Positions 8,411 to 17,978 are shown, counted from the stretch's first letter. The stretch is 64,000 nucleotides of DNA from Pararhodobacter zhoushanensis (GCF_003990445.1 NZ_REEZ01000006.1:124001-188000); one strand, 5' to 3'. The notes: generated by a model from the sequence alone, not told the origin. Program-made: numbers and translations.

Positions 8411-9199
8411 ATGGCCGATCTGATGAAGGGCAAGCGCGGGCTGGTGATGGGCGTCGCGAACGAACGGTCGATCGCCTGGGGCATCGCCTCGGCCCTGCAT
8501 GCCGAGGGGGCCGAGCTGGCCTTCAGCTATCAGGGTGAGGCCTTTGGCAAGCGGGTCGAACCGCTGGCAACCTCGGTCGGGTCGGATTTCCTGATCGACG
8601 TCGATGTGACCAATGACGACAGCCTCGACGGGGCTTTCGCCCAGCTCAAGGACCGCTGGGGCAGCATCGACTTCCTGATCCACGCCATTGCTTTTTCGGA
8701 TAAATCCGAACTTGCAGGCCGCTTCATCAACACCTCGCGCGCCAATTTCAAGCATTCGCTGGATATCTCCTGCTATTCGCTGATCGACGTGTCGCGCCGC
8801 GCGTCCGAGCTGATGCCTGAGGGCGGCTCGATCGTCACGCTGACCTATGGCGGCTCGAACCGGGTGACGCCGTTCTACAACGTCATGGGCGTCGCCAAGG
8901 CCGCGCTTGAGGCTTCGGTGCGCTATCTGGCCAATGACCTCGGCCCGCAGGCAATTCGCGTCAACGCCGTCTCGCCCGGCCCGATGAAAACGCTGGCAGG
9001 CGCGGCCATCGGCGGCGCGCGCAAGACCTTCCGTCACACCGAGGCCAACGCGCCCCTGCGCCACAACGCAACGCTGGACTCGGTCGGGGGTGCTGCGGTC
9101 TTCCTGTGCTCGGACTATGGCAACTGCACCACCGGCGACATCATCATGGTTGACAGCGGCTATCACGTGCTGGGCATGCCCCAGCCCGAGAACATCTGA
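8411..9199 (+). CDS. fabI: enoyl-ACP reductase (NADH)
   Basis: 262 aa SDR-type reductase that completes each elongation cycle by reducing trans-2-enoyl-ACP. Catalytic residues match the numbering of E. coli FabI: Tyr146, Tyr156 and Lys163 in FYNVMGVAK. The N-terminal dinucleotide loop is VMGVANERSIAWGIA. Its Shine-Dalgarno AGGAG overlaps the end of fabB. Triclosan and isoniazid-type inhibitors target this family. Confidence 0.96.
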   Translation: MADLMKGKRGLVMGVANERSIAWGIASALHAEGAELAFSYQGEAFGKRVEPLATSVGSDFLIDVDVTNDDSLDGAFAQLKDRWGSIDFLIHAIAFSDKSELAGRFINTSRANFKHSLDISCYSLIDVSRRASELMPEGGSIVTLTYGGSNRVTPFYNVMGVAKAALEASVRYLANDLGPQAIRVNAVSPGPMKTLAGAAIGGARKTFRHTEANAPLRHNATLDSVGGAAVFLCSDYGNCTTGDIIMVDSGYHVLGMPQPENI

Positions 9200-9202
9200 C
9201 CC

Positions 9203-9913
9203 ATGCCGCCGCGGTTTCTGCTGCGGCGGGTTCTGGCCTTTGTCGTCGACCACACGCTGGCGTTGATCCTGGTGATGGTGGCGTTCCTGCCCCTTGCCGA
9301 CAACGGGTGGCGGCTGCCGGATCCGCTGATCGCACACAGGACCATTGCGTGCCAAGCCTTGGATCTCCCGCCTGACTGGCTGCCCGCCGATGCCAGCGGG
9401 GCGCAGTTTTCCGCCCTGCGCATCTGCCGGAACCGGCTCTTCGGCCTGCCCAACGGGCGCGATCTGGTCGCGGTCTATACCATGTCACAGCCCGACAACG
9501 GCCTGCGCATCACGCGCAATCTGCGTATTGCCCTCACCGCAGACAATCAGCCGTCGGATTTCCCTGATCTGGCCGACCTTCTGGTCATCGTCGTTCTGGG
9601 CGTCGGCACGGGGTTGCTGACGCTGTGCGGTTTTCCCAGCCCCGGTAAGGCGCTGCTGGGTTTGCGGCTGGTGGGGCCGCCTCGGCGCGGGTTCCTGCGC
9701 GAAGCGCTGCGTCTCGGGCCCATGGTCTTGATCAGCGCCAGCCCCGTGATCGCGCCCGCACAGCTGGTTTTCGCGCCGCTTCCGGTGATCGCGGGCTTGG
9801 TCGCGGTGATCCTCGCGGCACTGCTCTGGTTCTACCTGTGGCCGCTGTTTCGCTGGACTGGACAAATGCGGTATGACCGCGTCGCCGGATACCACGTTTG
9901 GCTGAAAGCGTAA
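9203..9913 (+). CDS. RDD-family membrane protein
   Basis: 236 aa integral membrane protein. Signs of the RDD family are RRVLAFVVDH at the N-terminus (first helix with the arginine/aspartate pattern), SPGKALLGLRLV after the second helix, and a final YDRVAGYHVW. A soluble, probably periplasmic segment of about 90 residues lies between helices one and two. It begins three bases after the fabI stop, so it is probably an operon passenger of the fatty acid genes. Function unknown; RDD proteins are sometimes proposed as ion antiporters. Confidence 0.75.
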   Translation: MPPRFLLRRVLAFVVDHTLALILVMVAFLPLADNGWRLPDPLIAHRTIACQALDLPPDWLPADASGAQFSALRICRNRLFGLPNGRDLVAVYTMSQPDNGLRITRNLRIALTADNQPSDFPDLADLLVIVVLGVGTGLLTLCGFPSPGKALLGLRLVGPPRRGFLREALRLGPMVLISASPVIAPAQLVFAPLPVIAGLVAVILAALLWFYLWPLFRWTGQMRYDRVAGYHVWLKA

Positions 9914-10023
9914 GCGCGCGGCCTGAAGCGCGCGCAAGTCGCTGAAATTGTGACGGCGTTTCCCCCTTTCGACCATGCGTTGCGATTGCCGTTCGTCAGC
10001 CCCCTTGCCGCTACCTTCCGGCC

Positions 10024-10044
10024 AGTTTAGAGTCATTCCAAACT
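10024..10044. promoter_or_regulatory. Irr box (iron control element) upstream of mbfA
   Basis: AGTTTAGAGTCATTCCAAACT is a 21-base palindrome with 8 of 10 pairs matched. It fits the TTTAGA-N5-TCTAAA pattern of Irr operators known upstream of mbfA in other alphaproteobacteria. It ends 19 bases before the mbfA ATG, where bound repressor would block transcription. Confidence 0.75.
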
Positions 10045-10063
10045 CCAGACGCGCAGGCCCCTC

Positions 10064-11041
10064 ATGCTTCTCAACTACGGCTCCCGCCGCCGGTTTCGCG
10101 ATCTTTCCGAACAGGAGATCCTCGCGCTGGCGATCTCGTCCGAAGAGGATGACGCCCGCATCTATCGCACCTATGCCGAGCGCCTGCGCGTCGAATACCC
10201 GGCCTCGGCCGCCGTGTTTGACGGCATGGCCGAAGAGGAAGACCGTCACCGCCAGCGTCTGATCGCGCTGCACCGTATCCGCTTTGGGGACGTCATCCCG
10301 CTGCTGCGCCGCGAGCATGTCGCGGGCTATTACGCGCGCAAGCCGGTCTGGCTGATGGAAACCATGTCGCTGGACCAGATCCGTGCCGAGGCCGAGGCGA
10401 TGGAGCGTCAGGCCCAGCGGTTCTACGAGGCCGCTGTGCAGCGCACCTCGGATGCCGCCACGCGCAAGCTGCTGGGTGATCTCGCCGCTGCCGAAGCGGC
10501 GCATGAAGAGGCCGCGCATGTCCTTGAGGGCCAGTTGCTCGACGGCGAGACGCGCTCGACCGAGGATGACACCGCGCATCGCCAGTTCATCCTGACCTGG
10601 GTGCAACCGGGGCTGGCGGGCTTGATGGATGGTTCAGTGTCGACCCTTGCGCCGATCTTCGCCACCGCTTTCGCCACCGAGAATACCCACACCACCTTCC
10701 TCGTCGGCCTTGCCGCCTCGATCGGCGCCGGGATCTCGATGGGCTTCACCGAAGCCGCCAGCGATGACGGCCAGCTCTCGGGGCGCGGCTCGCCCTACAA
10801 GCGCGGCATCGCCGCCGGGGTGATGACCACGCTCGGCGGGCTGGGCCACGCCCTGCCCTACCTGATCCCGCATTTCTGGACCGCCACGGTGATCGCCATG
10901 GTCGTGGTGTTCATCGAACTCTGGGTGATCGCCTGGATCCAGAACCGCTATATGGAAACGCCCTTCGTCCGTGCGGCGCTGCAGGTGGTTCTTGGCGGCG
11001 CTCTGGTCTTTGCCGCCGGTGCAATCATCGGCGGCGGCTGA
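10064..11041 (+). CDS. mbfA: membrane-bound ferritin-like iron exporter MbfA (ferritin domain + VIT1/CCC1 domain)
   Basis: 325 aa. The N-terminal ferritin-like di-iron domain is about residues 10-165 (EEDDARIY, AEEEDRHRQR, AEAAHEEAAH supply the Glu and His ligands). The C-terminal VIT1/CCC1-type membrane domain has PGLAGLMDGSVSTLAP and IGAGISMGFTEAASDD plus several helices. MbfA exports Fe2+ and protects against iron and peroxide stress. An Irr box sits just before the gene and irr itself lies 4 kb away. Convergent with potI. Confidence 0.92.
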   Translation: MLLNYGSRRRFRDLSEQEILALAISSEEDDARIYRTYAERLRVEYPASAAVFDGMAEEEDRHRQRLIALHRIRFGDVIPLLRREHVAGYYARKPVWLMETMSLDQIRAEAEAMERQAQRFYEAAVQRTSDAATRKLLGDLAAAEAAHEEAAHVLEGQLLDGETRSTEDDTAHRQFILTWVQPGLAGLMDGSVSTLAPIFATAFATENTHTTFLVGLAASIGAGISMGFTEAASDDGQLSGRGSPYKRGIAAGVMTTLGGLGHALPYLIPHFWTATVIAMVVVFIELWVIAWIQNRYMETPFVRAALQVVLGGALVFAAGAIIGGG

Positions 11042-11129
11042 CCGCGCCACATCATCTGTCCGAAAATATCCTCGGGGGGTGAATTTGGCGTCAGCCAAAG
11101 AGGGGGGCTGACAGCCCCCCTTCTTCCTT
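11042..11129. repeat. AAATATCC element with bidirectional terminator-like hairpin
   Basis: AAATATCC (11064-11071) is followed by TTTGGCG..AGCCAAA and a strong hairpin GGGGGGCT (11102-11109)/AGCCCCCC (11113-11120) with a T-rich tail on the + strand. The palindromic TTAA apex is missing. Between the 3' ends of mbfA and potI this should stop transcription from at least the mbfA side. Confidence 0.7.
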
Positions 11130-11933
11130 TTACCGCGCCGTCTTCGACTGGCGCATCAGCAACACCCCCGCGATGGTCACCGCCACCGCCACGATCACGA
11201 TGATGATCGTTGCCAGCGCGTTCACGTCCGGGCTGACCCCCAGCCGCACCTTCGAGAAGATCACCATCGGCAGGGTCGAGGCCCCGGGGCCGGAAACAAA
11301 GCTCGCCACCACCAGATCGTCCAGCGACAGAGTGAAGGCCAGCAGCCAGCCCGAGATCAGCGCCGGGGTGATCACCGGCAGGGTGATGTCAAAGAACACC
11401 CGCACCGGCCCTGCCCCCAGATCGCGGGCCGCTTCCTCAAGGCTCTCATCCATATCACGCAGCCGCGACTGGGCGATCACCGCGACATAGGCCGCGCAGA
11501 ACGTGGCATGGGCGATGACCACCGTGGTCAACCCGCGCCCGGCGGGCCAGCCCAGCAGCATTTCCATCGACACGAACAGCAAGAGCAGAGACAGGCCGGT
11601 GATCACCTCGGGCATCACCAGCGGCGCGGTGATCATCCCGGTCATCAACAGCTTGCCCCGAAACTTGCCGAACCGGGTCAGCACAAAGGCCGCCAGTGTA
11701 CCGATCACCGTGGCCAGTGTCGCCGCGATGGTGGCCACCTTCAGGCTGATCCACGCCGCGGCCAGCATCTGCCCGTCGTTGAGCAACTCGCCGTACCAGC
11801 GGGTCGAGAAGCCGCCCCAGACCGTCACCAGCCGGCTCTCGTTGAACGAGAAGACGATCAGCGACACAATCGGCGCATAGAGAAAGCCAAAGCCCAGCGT
11901 TGCCACAATCGGCAGGAACCATCCGCGTTTCAT
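11130..11933 (-). CDS. potI: putrescine/spermidine ABC transporter permease
   Basis: 267 aa inner-membrane permease with about six helices and the cytoplasmic EAA loop (ESLEEAARDLGAGPVRVFF) that docks on the ATPase. Start 11933 overlaps the potH stop by four bases (ATGA); the longer open frame upstream lies inside potH and is not used. Last gene of potFGHI. Confidence 0.93.
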   Translation of the reverse strand: MKRGWFLPIVATLGFGFLYAPIVSLIVFSFNESRLVTVWGGFSTRWYGELLNDGQMLAAAWISLKVATIAATLATVIGTLAAFVLTRFGKFRGKLLMTGMITAPLVMPEVITGLSLLLLFVSMEMLLGWPAGRGLTTVVIAHATFCAAYVAVIAQSRLRDMDESLEEAARDLGAGPVRVFFDITLPVITPALISGWLLAFTLSLDDLVVASFVSGPGASTLPMVIFSKVRLGVSPDVNALATIIIVIVAVAVTIAGVLLMRQSKTAR

Positions 11934-12988
11934 GCGTTTTTCTCCTGCCGGTTCTGCACCGCTTGCAGCCACATGATCGGCACCACCACCAGGATCAGCA
12001 TGACAATCGCCACCGCCGAGGCCACGGGCCAGTCGCGCGACGAGAAGAACTCGTCCCACAGCACCCGTCCGATCATCAGCGTATCAGGTCCACCCAGCAG
12101 CGTCGGGATAACGTATTCCCCGATCGCCGGAATAAACACCAGCATCGAGCCCGCGATGATCCCCGGCAGCGACAGCGGCAGGGTCACGGTCAGGAAGGTC
12201 ACCGTCGGCGTGGCGCCCAGATCACTGGCCGCTTCCAGCAGCGCGTCGTCCAGCTTCACCAGCGTCGCATAGAGCGGCAGGATCATGAACGGCAGGTAGG
12301 TGTAGACGATGCCGATATAGACCGCGAAATCGGTCTGCATCATCACCAGCGGCTCGTCGATCACGCCCAGCCAGCTGAGGATGTTGTTGATCACCCCGTC
12401 GCGGCGCAGAAACCCGATCCACGCATAGACGCGCAGCAGGAACGAGGTCCAGAACGGCAGGATCACCATCAACAGCAGGATCGAGCGGCGCGGCTCGGGC
12501 GAGCGGGCGATGTAATAGGCGATGGGATAGCCCAGCAGCAGTGCCAGCACGGTCGAAATCGCGGCGATCTTGATCGACGACAGATAGGCGCTGACGTAGA
12601 GCGAATCGCTGAGCAGGAACAAATAGTTGTCAAAGCTGGCGATGATCTCCAGCGTGCCGTCGGGGGCGCGTTCCCACAGCGATGTATAGGGCGGGATGGC
12701 AATCGCCACCTCGGACAGCGAAATCCGGCCCAGCACGAAGAACGGCACAAGAAAGAAGGTGACGAACCAGACCAGCGGGATGGCGATGACCATCCAGCGG
12801 TCGGACCAGCCCATGAAGCGCGTGAAGGCCAGACAGGCCAGCGCCACGGCGACAAGACTGGTGAGCAGCACGGCGATATTGGCCGGCAGCGCCAGCCAGC
12901 CGATCAGCGCCACGGCGACAAGGCCCGCCAGCCCCATGAGCACCGGGCGCAGCAAGCTGGCTTGCGGGGGGGCGTCCAGAGCGCTCAT
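11930..12988 (-). CDS. potH: putrescine/spermidine ABC transporter permease
   Basis: 352 aa permease. The N-terminus has two extra hydrophobic segments (about residues 15-55) before the usual six-helix core, so it is longer than E. coli PotH. The EAA-type loop reads ALLEAASDLGATPTVTFL. It overlaps potG upstream and potI downstream by four bases each, giving tight translational coupling. Confidence 0.93.
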   Translation of the reverse strand: MSALDAPPQASLLRPVLMGLAGLVAVALIGWLALPANIAVLLTSLVAVALACLAFTRFMGWSDRWMVIAIPLVWFVTFFLVPFFVLGRISLSEVAIAIPPYTSLWERAPDGTLEIIASFDNYLFLLSDSLYVSAYLSSIKIAAISTVLALLLGYPIAYYIARSPEPRRSILLLMVILPFWTSFLLRVYAWIGFLRRDGVINNILSWLGVIDEPLVMMQTDFAVYIGIVYTYLPFMILPLYATLVKLDDALLEAASDLGATPTVTFLTVTLPLSLPGIIAGSMLVFIPAIGEYVIPTLLGGPDTLMIGRVLWDEFFSSRDWPVASAVAIVMLILVVVPIMWLQAVQNRQEKNA

Positions 12989-14121
12989 TCGGTCAGCACC
13001 CGGATGTCGGCGGGCTCGAAGCTGACGGTGACCTGCTCGTCCCAGCTGATCGGGTTCTCGCGGCGGCCCTCATTGGCCTGCGTCACGCGCACCAGCCGGC
13101 CATTGGCCAGCCGCACGACGTAAGACGACATATGCCCGACATAGCCCATATCGCGCACCACGCCGGGGACCGAGTTGATCGCCTCGGGCGGGCGGGTGCG
13201 GGTCAGCCAGGCGCGTTCGGGGCGGATCGCAAGCCAGACGGTCTGGCCCTGCGTCAGACCCGGCACCGGCAGCACGTTCAGCGGTCCCAGATCTTCGGTC
13301 TCGACCCGCATGAAGTCGGGGGCGGCGGGGCCGACCTTGCCTTCGAACAGGTTCACCGAGCCAATGAAATCAGCGACAAACCGCGATTTCGGAGTCTCGT
13401 AAATATCACGCGGCTCGCCGATCTGGGTGATGATACCCTCGCTCATCACGCCGATGCGGGTGGCGAGTGTCATCGCCTCGTCCTGATCGTGGGTCACCAC
13501 GATAAAGGTCACGCCCAGCGTTTCCTGAATGTTGATCAGCTCGAACTGGGTCTCTTCGCGCAGCTTCTTGTCCAGCGCGCCCAAGGGCTCGTCCAGCAAC
13601 AACAGCTTTGGTTGCTTGATCAGCGCGCGGGCCAGCGCCACGCGCTGGCGCTGGCCGCCCGACAGTTGGTGCGGCTTGCGGCGGCCAAAGGCTTCCAGCT
13701 TGACCAGCTTGAGCATCTCGGCGACGCGGGCATAGGCCTCGGCCTTGGATTTCCCTTCGCGCAGAAGGCCATACGCGACGTTCTTCTCGACGCTCATATG
13801 CGGGAACAGCGCGTAGGACTGGAACATCATGTTGGTGGGCCGCTTGTCGGCAGGCACGCGCGCCATGTCCTGACCGTCGATCAGGATCTTGCCCGCCGTC
13901 GGCGTCTCAAACCCGGCGAGCATGCGCAGCAGGGTGGACTTTCCGCAGCCCGACCCGCCCAGCAGGCAGAACAGCTCGCCCTGATAGATGTCCAGACTGA
14001 CATCGTTCACAGCGGTGAAATCGCCAAAGCGCTTGGTAATATTCTGGATGGAAATAAAGGGCTTGGCAGCTGGATTGGTCCAGGGCCGGGTATTCGCTGC
14101 AATCGCCGGATTGCTGGTCAT
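12985..14121 (-). CDS. potG: polyamine ABC transporter ATP-binding protein
   Basis: 378 aa ATPase. Walker A GGSGCGKST, signature LSGGQRQRVALARAL, Walker B LLLLDEPLGALD and the switch histidine in VVTHDQDEAM are all intact. The C-terminal TOBE-type domain (about residues 290-378) fits the PotA/PotG group. It powers uptake of polyamines bound by PotF. Confidence 0.94.
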   Translation of the reverse strand: MTSNPAIAANTRPWTNPAAKPFISIQNITKRFGDFTAVNDVSLDIYQGELFCLLGGSGCGKSTLLRMLAGFETPTAGKILIDGQDMARVPADKRPTNMMFQSYALFPHMSVEKNVAYGLLREGKSKAEAYARVAEMLKLVKLEAFGRRKPHQLSGGQRQRVALARALIKQPKLLLLDEPLGALDKKLREETQFELINIQETLGVTFIVVTHDQDEAMTLATRIGVMSEGIITQIGEPRDIYETPKSRFVADFIGSVNLFEGKVGPAAPDFMRVETEDLGPLNVLPVPGLTQGQTVWLAIRPERAWLTRTRPPEAINSVPGVVRDMGYVGHMSSYVVRLANGRLVRVTQANEGRRENPISWDEQVTVSFEPADIRVLTE

Positions 14122-14145
14122 CGCGTCGCCTCCACCGAAAGGGAA

Positions 14146-14175
14146 ACCCCGCCCGCACCTGGGTGCGGACGGGGT
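14146..14175 (-). promoter_or_regulatory. stem-loop between potF and potG
   Basis: ACCCCGCCCGCACC pairs with GGTGCGGACGGGGT, one mismatch, in the 61-base gap after the potF stop. Such intercistronic hairpins usually stabilise the binding-protein message or attenuate read-through, giving more PotF than transporter subunits. The exact effect is inferred. Confidence 0.6.
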
Positions 14176-14182
14176 GCAGGAC

Positions 14183-15274
14183 TTATTGGCCGGTGCGCAG
14201 CCGCGTCCAAAGACGCGAGATCAGCCGGTCGGTGCGCGCGTTATGCGGTTGCAGGGTCCAGAAATTGGCCTGCGCAGCCGCCGAGGGATAGATCGACGGG
14301 TTGCCGAGCACTTCGGCGTCGATCATCGGCGTCGAGGCCGCGTTGGCGTTGGGGTATTGCACGTAGTTGGTGTTGGCGGCAGCGACTTCGGCGTCCATCA
14401 TGTAGTTGATGAAGGCATGCGCGGCTTCGGGGTGCGGCGCATCGGCGGGGATCGCCATCATGTCGAACCACAGGTTCGCACCTTCATCGGGGATCGCATA
14501 GCCGATCTCGATGCCATTGCCCGCTTCTTCAGCGCGCGCGGCAGCTTGCAGAATGTCGCCCGACCAGCCCACGGCGACGCAGATCTCACCATTGGCAAGG
14601 TCCGAAATATACTGCGACGAGTGGAAATAGCGCAGGTTCGGGCGGACCGTTTCCAGCATCGCCACCGCCGCTTCCAGATCGTCCGGATCGGTGCTCAGCG
14701 GATCGAGGCCCAGATAGCGCAGCGCGGGCGGCAGGATCTCGGTGTGGTCATCAAGGAACGAAATGCCGCAATCGGCCAGTTTCGAGGCGATCTCAGGATC
14801 AAAGACCATGGACCAGCTGTTGACGACGTAATCATCGCCCAGACGCTCGCGCACGGCGGCAAGGTTATAACCGATGCCCGTGGTGCCCCACAGATAGACC
14901 ACCGCATGTTCATTGCCCGGATCGAAGGCTGCGGACAGCTCCATCAGATGCGGGTCCATGTTGGCGAGATTCGGCAGCAGGTCGCGGTTCAGCGGCTGAT
15001 AGACACCTGCCGCGATCTGGCGTTGCAGGTAGTTGCCGGTCGGCACCACCACATCAAAGCCCGACGAGCCCGCCAGCATCCGCGCTTCCAGCGTGTCATT
15101 CGAATCATAGACGTCATAGTTGACCTGAATGCCGGTCTCGGCTGTGAAACCTGCCAGCGTCTCTTCGGCGATGTAGTCGGACCAGTTGTAGACGTTCACA
15201 ACCTCTTGCGCCTGGGCAATGCCAACGGTCGCAGTCAGGGCGACCACAGCGGTCGTCGTCAGAAGTTTGGTCAT
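14183..15274 (-). CDS. potF: periplasmic putrescine/spermidine-binding protein
   Basis: 363 aa. Signal peptide about residues 1-22 (MTKLLTTTAVVALTATVGIA, cut near AQA). The mature protein starts EVVNVYNWSDYIAEETL, the typical PotD/PotF opening. It delivers polyamines to PotGHI. Start 15274 was chosen for the signal peptide; the longer frame adds 23 non-signal residues. First gene of the operon; the promoter should lie in 15275-15438. Confidence 0.93.
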   Translation of the reverse strand: MTKLLTTTAVVALTATVGIAQAQEVVNVYNWSDYIAEETLAGFTAETGIQVNYDVYDSNDTLEARMLAGSSGFDVVVPTGNYLQRQIAAGVYQPLNRDLLPNLANMDPHLMELSAAFDPGNEHAVVYLWGTTGIGYNLAAVRERLGDDYVVNSWSMVFDPEIASKLADCGISFLDDHTEILPPALRYLGLDPLSTDPDDLEAAVAMLETVRPNLRYFHSSQYISDLANGEICVAVGWSGDILQAAARAEEAGNGIEIGYAIPDEGANLWFDMMAIPADAPHPEAAHAFINYMMDAEVAAANTNYVQYPNANAASTPMIDAEVLGNPSIYPSAAAQANFWTLQPHNARTDRLISRLWTRLRTGQ

Positions 15275-15438
15275 CCGTTTACTCTCTGTTGGGCCCCTTG
15301 CGGGGGAGCGGGGTGCGGACTCTGAAGGTCCCTGCCAAAACACTGCGAAAATGTGATCAAAAGCTCAAGTACGGATTTTCAAACAGGCACTTCTTTGCGG
15401 CCCGAACCGGCTGCCGAACACGCGCCACCCCGTGCAGC

Positions 15439-16749
15439 CTAGACAGCGCCCGATGCCGCGACAAGCATCTCGCGCCGCAGCCGCACGCCGGTCAGGGATT
15501 CGTCCAGTTCCACGTCGTCCATGCTCAAAATCTGGCCGATTGGAATATCCCGACGCAGACGCACCTTATGCGCCAGCCCGATGGGCAGCAGCGCCTTTCG
15601 GGCCGAGTGGCTGGCCGGGCAGGCCTTGCCCCAGACGGTATAGCCGCCCTCGCCATCCAGCATCTCACCGGCCTTGAGGTCTTTCTTGGCTACTGCCACC
15701 GCGTCCCCACGCCATGCGCGCGTGGCGCCGGTGGGTTCGCCGCGCAGGGCTGCCGACAAGACGCTGATCGACAGCTCCATGCCGATCAGGTGGAAGGGCT
15801 TGTACATTGCGGCGTATTGCCCGGTCTCGTCGGTCGGCAGCCCGTATTGCTTGAAACACGCTGCTGCATAGTCGTTCTGCGCCTTGAGGATCACATAGAC
15901 GCCCCAGCGCAGATCGCGGAACACCGGTCGCCCGTCGCGCTCCAGCGACGAGACCACCTCGACCAGACCCTCGCCGTCCAGTTGCCCACCGACAGAACGG
16001 GGCCGCAGCACCTGCGCCAGATCATCAACGCCACAGGGCGGGAACTGCAGACCCGAGGCCGGGACATCCAGCCCGCAGGCATTGGCGATCGCCGACATCT
16101 CGATCGCGGATTTGGTGCCATCGAGGAAAGAGTTGAACATCTGCGGGTTCATCCCCGCCGCCGCGGCTTCCTCGGGCGTCAAGCCGTAATGCGGCCAGAC
16201 GCCGTCCGGGGTGACGTGGTGATAGGCGGGCAGGTATTTCGTCCCCTTCCCCGCCGCCGCCACGCTGAACCCGGCAGCGCGGGCCCAGTCGACCATCTCG
16301 GCCACCAGCGCGGGCTGATCGCCGTAGGCCATGGAATAGACCAGCCCCGCTGCGCGCGCCTGCGCGGCCAGCACGGGACCGGCCAGCACGTCAGCCTCAA
16401 CATTCACCATCACCACATGCTGCCCGGCATCGAGCGCGGCGCGGGCGTGGTTCAGACCGGCCTCGGGCACGCCGGTCGCCTCGATCACCACCTCGGCGCC
16501 GCTTTGCGCCACGGCCAGCCCGTCATCAACGAACACCGTCGCAGCGATCCGCTCTTGCGACCAACCCACGGCGCGGCAGGCGGCGCGGGCGCGGTCGGGG
16601 TTCAGATCGGCGATATGAGTAACCTGCAGCCCCGCGATATGCGGCACCTGCGCCAGAAACATCGAGCCGAACTTGCCCGCGCCGATCAGCGCCGTGCGGA
16701 CAGGGCGGCCCGCGTCGGCGCGTGCAAGGGCGAGAGAGGACAGATTCAT
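15439..16749 (-). CDS. NAD(P)-dependent oxidoreductase with C-terminal SAF domain
   Basis: 436 aa. The N-terminal Rossmann fold begins RTALIGAGKFGSMFLAQV (residues 18-35), followed by a homoserine-dehydrogenase-like core (MVNVEADVLAGP, GKGTKYLP). The last 80-90 residues (HKVRLRRDIPIGQILSMDDV) form a SAF domain, as in AFP/FlgA/sialate synthase proteins. This fusion is seen in sugar-acid or polyol catabolic dehydrogenases; the substrate here is unknown. Its start overlaps the MFS gene stop (ATGA), and a PcaD-like hydrolase heads the same operon. Confidence 0.75.
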   Translation of the reverse strand: MNLSSLALARADAGRPVRTALIGAGKFGSMFLAQVPHIAGLQVTHIADLNPDRARAACRAVGWSQERIAATVFVDDGLAVAQSGAEVVIEATGVPEAGLNHARAALDAGQHVVMVNVEADVLAGPVLAAQARAAGLVYSMAYGDQPALVAEMVDWARAAGFSVAAAGKGTKYLPAYHHVTPDGVWPHYGLTPEEAAAAGMNPQMFNSFLDGTKSAIEMSAIANACGLDVPASGLQFPPCGVDDLAQVLRPRSVGGQLDGEGLVEVVSSLERDGRPVFRDLRWGVYVILKAQNDYAAACFKQYGLPTDETGQYAAMYKPFHLIGMELSISVLSAALRGEPTGATRAWRGDAVAVAKKDLKAGEMLDGEGGYTVWGKACPASHSARKALLPIGLAHKVRLRRDIPIGQILSMDDVELDESLTGVRLRREMLVAASGAV

Positions 16750-17978
16750 ACCGGGCTCCGTTCTTGGGCGGGGCGCAGCAAGAGCAGCGCCAGCAGGCTG
16801 AGCAGTGCCGGTATGATGAACACCATGCCCGGCAGGTCAAGGATCGCCTGATCCCCGCTGAAGCGCGCAAAGACCTGTGTATAGACCAGCGGCGCGCCGA
16901 TCATGCCAATGGCGTGTAACGAAGCCAGCGCGCCTTGCAACTCGCCCTGCTGGTTGGCCGCGACCCGGTCCGACATCTCGGCCCGCAGCGCGGGGGACAC
17001 CAGCCCGGCCAGCGACGACAGCGGGATCAACATCATCGCCACGGTGCCATTGTCGATCACCGCCAGTGCGCTGAACGACACCAGAGCGGCCAGCGTACCG
17101 ACAAGCATTGCGCCCCTGCGGCCCAGCAACCGGATGGCAACGCGGATCAGTACCCCCTGCACCAGCACCATGCCCAGCCCGTAAAGCGCCAGAGACCCGC
17201 CGACCTGACCCGGCGTCCAGCCAAACCGGGCGATGGCGAAATAGGTCCAGATGACGGGATAGACGATGAAGGCGAACTCGAACGCGGCGTAGATCGTCAG
17301 AAAACGCCCCAGCCCCGGCAGCTTGCCGATGGATTTGAACGCGCCGAACGGGTTGGCCCTGCGCCACGAAAACGGACGGCGGTTGATCGGCGTCAGGGAT
17401 TCGCGCATCACCAAAGCACCGAAACCCAGATTGAGGGCAGCCACGGCGGCGGCGGCATAGAACGGCGCGCGGGTGCCGAGCTCGGCCAGTATCCCGCCAA
17501 GCGCCGGGCCCATGATGAACCCCGCGCCAAAAGCCGCGCCGATCAACCCGAAGCGCTGCGCCTTTTGCTCGGGCGTCGAGATGTCAGCGATATAGGCCGT
17601 CGCCGTGCCATAGGTGGCCGATGTCACGCCATTGATCAGCCGGGCCAGAAACACCAGCCAGATGGTCCCGGCCAGCGCCAGCACCAGATAATCCGCCGAC
17701 AGCACGGCCAGCGACAGCAGGAGCACCGGCTTGCGCCCGAAACGGTCGCTCAGATTACCGATCATCGGACCGCACAGCACCTGCATCACCGCGAACCCGC
17801 CGGTAAGCACCCCGCCCCACAGCGCAGCATGGGCCAGATCCTCGCCCGTCACTTCGCGCAGCAGATCCGGCATCACCGGCATGATCAGGCCAAAGCCGAT
17901 GGCATCCAGCGCCAGCGTGATCAGAATGAACAGAACAGGCAGGGTCTGGCCCGCGGGGCGCTCAGGCTGGGCGGACAT
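16746..17978 (-). CDS. MFS transporter, TCR/Tet type
   Basis: 410 aa, 12 predicted helices. Motif A is intact (GNLSDRFGRKPVLLLSL) and the N-terminal FILITLALDAIGFGLIMPV is typical of the TetA-like DHA1 family. This group is common in Rhodobacterales and need not confer tetracycline resistance. The start at 17978 lies within the upstream hydrolase gene (17-base overlap), and its end overlaps the SAF oxidoreductase, so uptake or export of that enzyme's substrate or product is a reasonable guess. Confidence 0.8.
   Translation of the reverse strand: MSAQPERPAGQTLPVLFILITLALDAIGFGLIMPVMPDLLREVTGEDLAHAALWGGVLTGGFAVMQVLCGPMIGNLSDRFGRKPVLLLSLAVLSADYLVLALAGTIWLVFLARLINGVTSATYGTATAYIADISTPEQKAQRFGLIGAAFGAGFIMGPALGGILAELGTRAPFYAAAAVAALNLGFGALVMRESLTPINRRPFSWRRANPFGAFKSIGKLPGLGRFLTIYAAFEFAFIVYPVIWTYFAIARFGWTPGQVGGSLALYGLGMVLVQGVLIRVAIRLLGRRGAMLVGTLAALVSFSALAVIDNGTVAMMLIPLSSLAGLVSPALRAEMSDRVAANQQGELQGALASLHAIGMIGAPLVYTQVFARFSGDQAILDLPGMVFIIPALLSLLALLLLRPAQERSPV

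Noticed and set aside
13132-15325. Long plus-strand frames over the polyamine operon
   Set aside because: They are complementary to potG and potF, which have complete motifs.
16746-17978. Tetracycline resistance determinant
   Set aside because: The protein is TetA-like, but no tetR partner is adjacent and this MFS branch is widespread as housekeeping or catabolic transporters.
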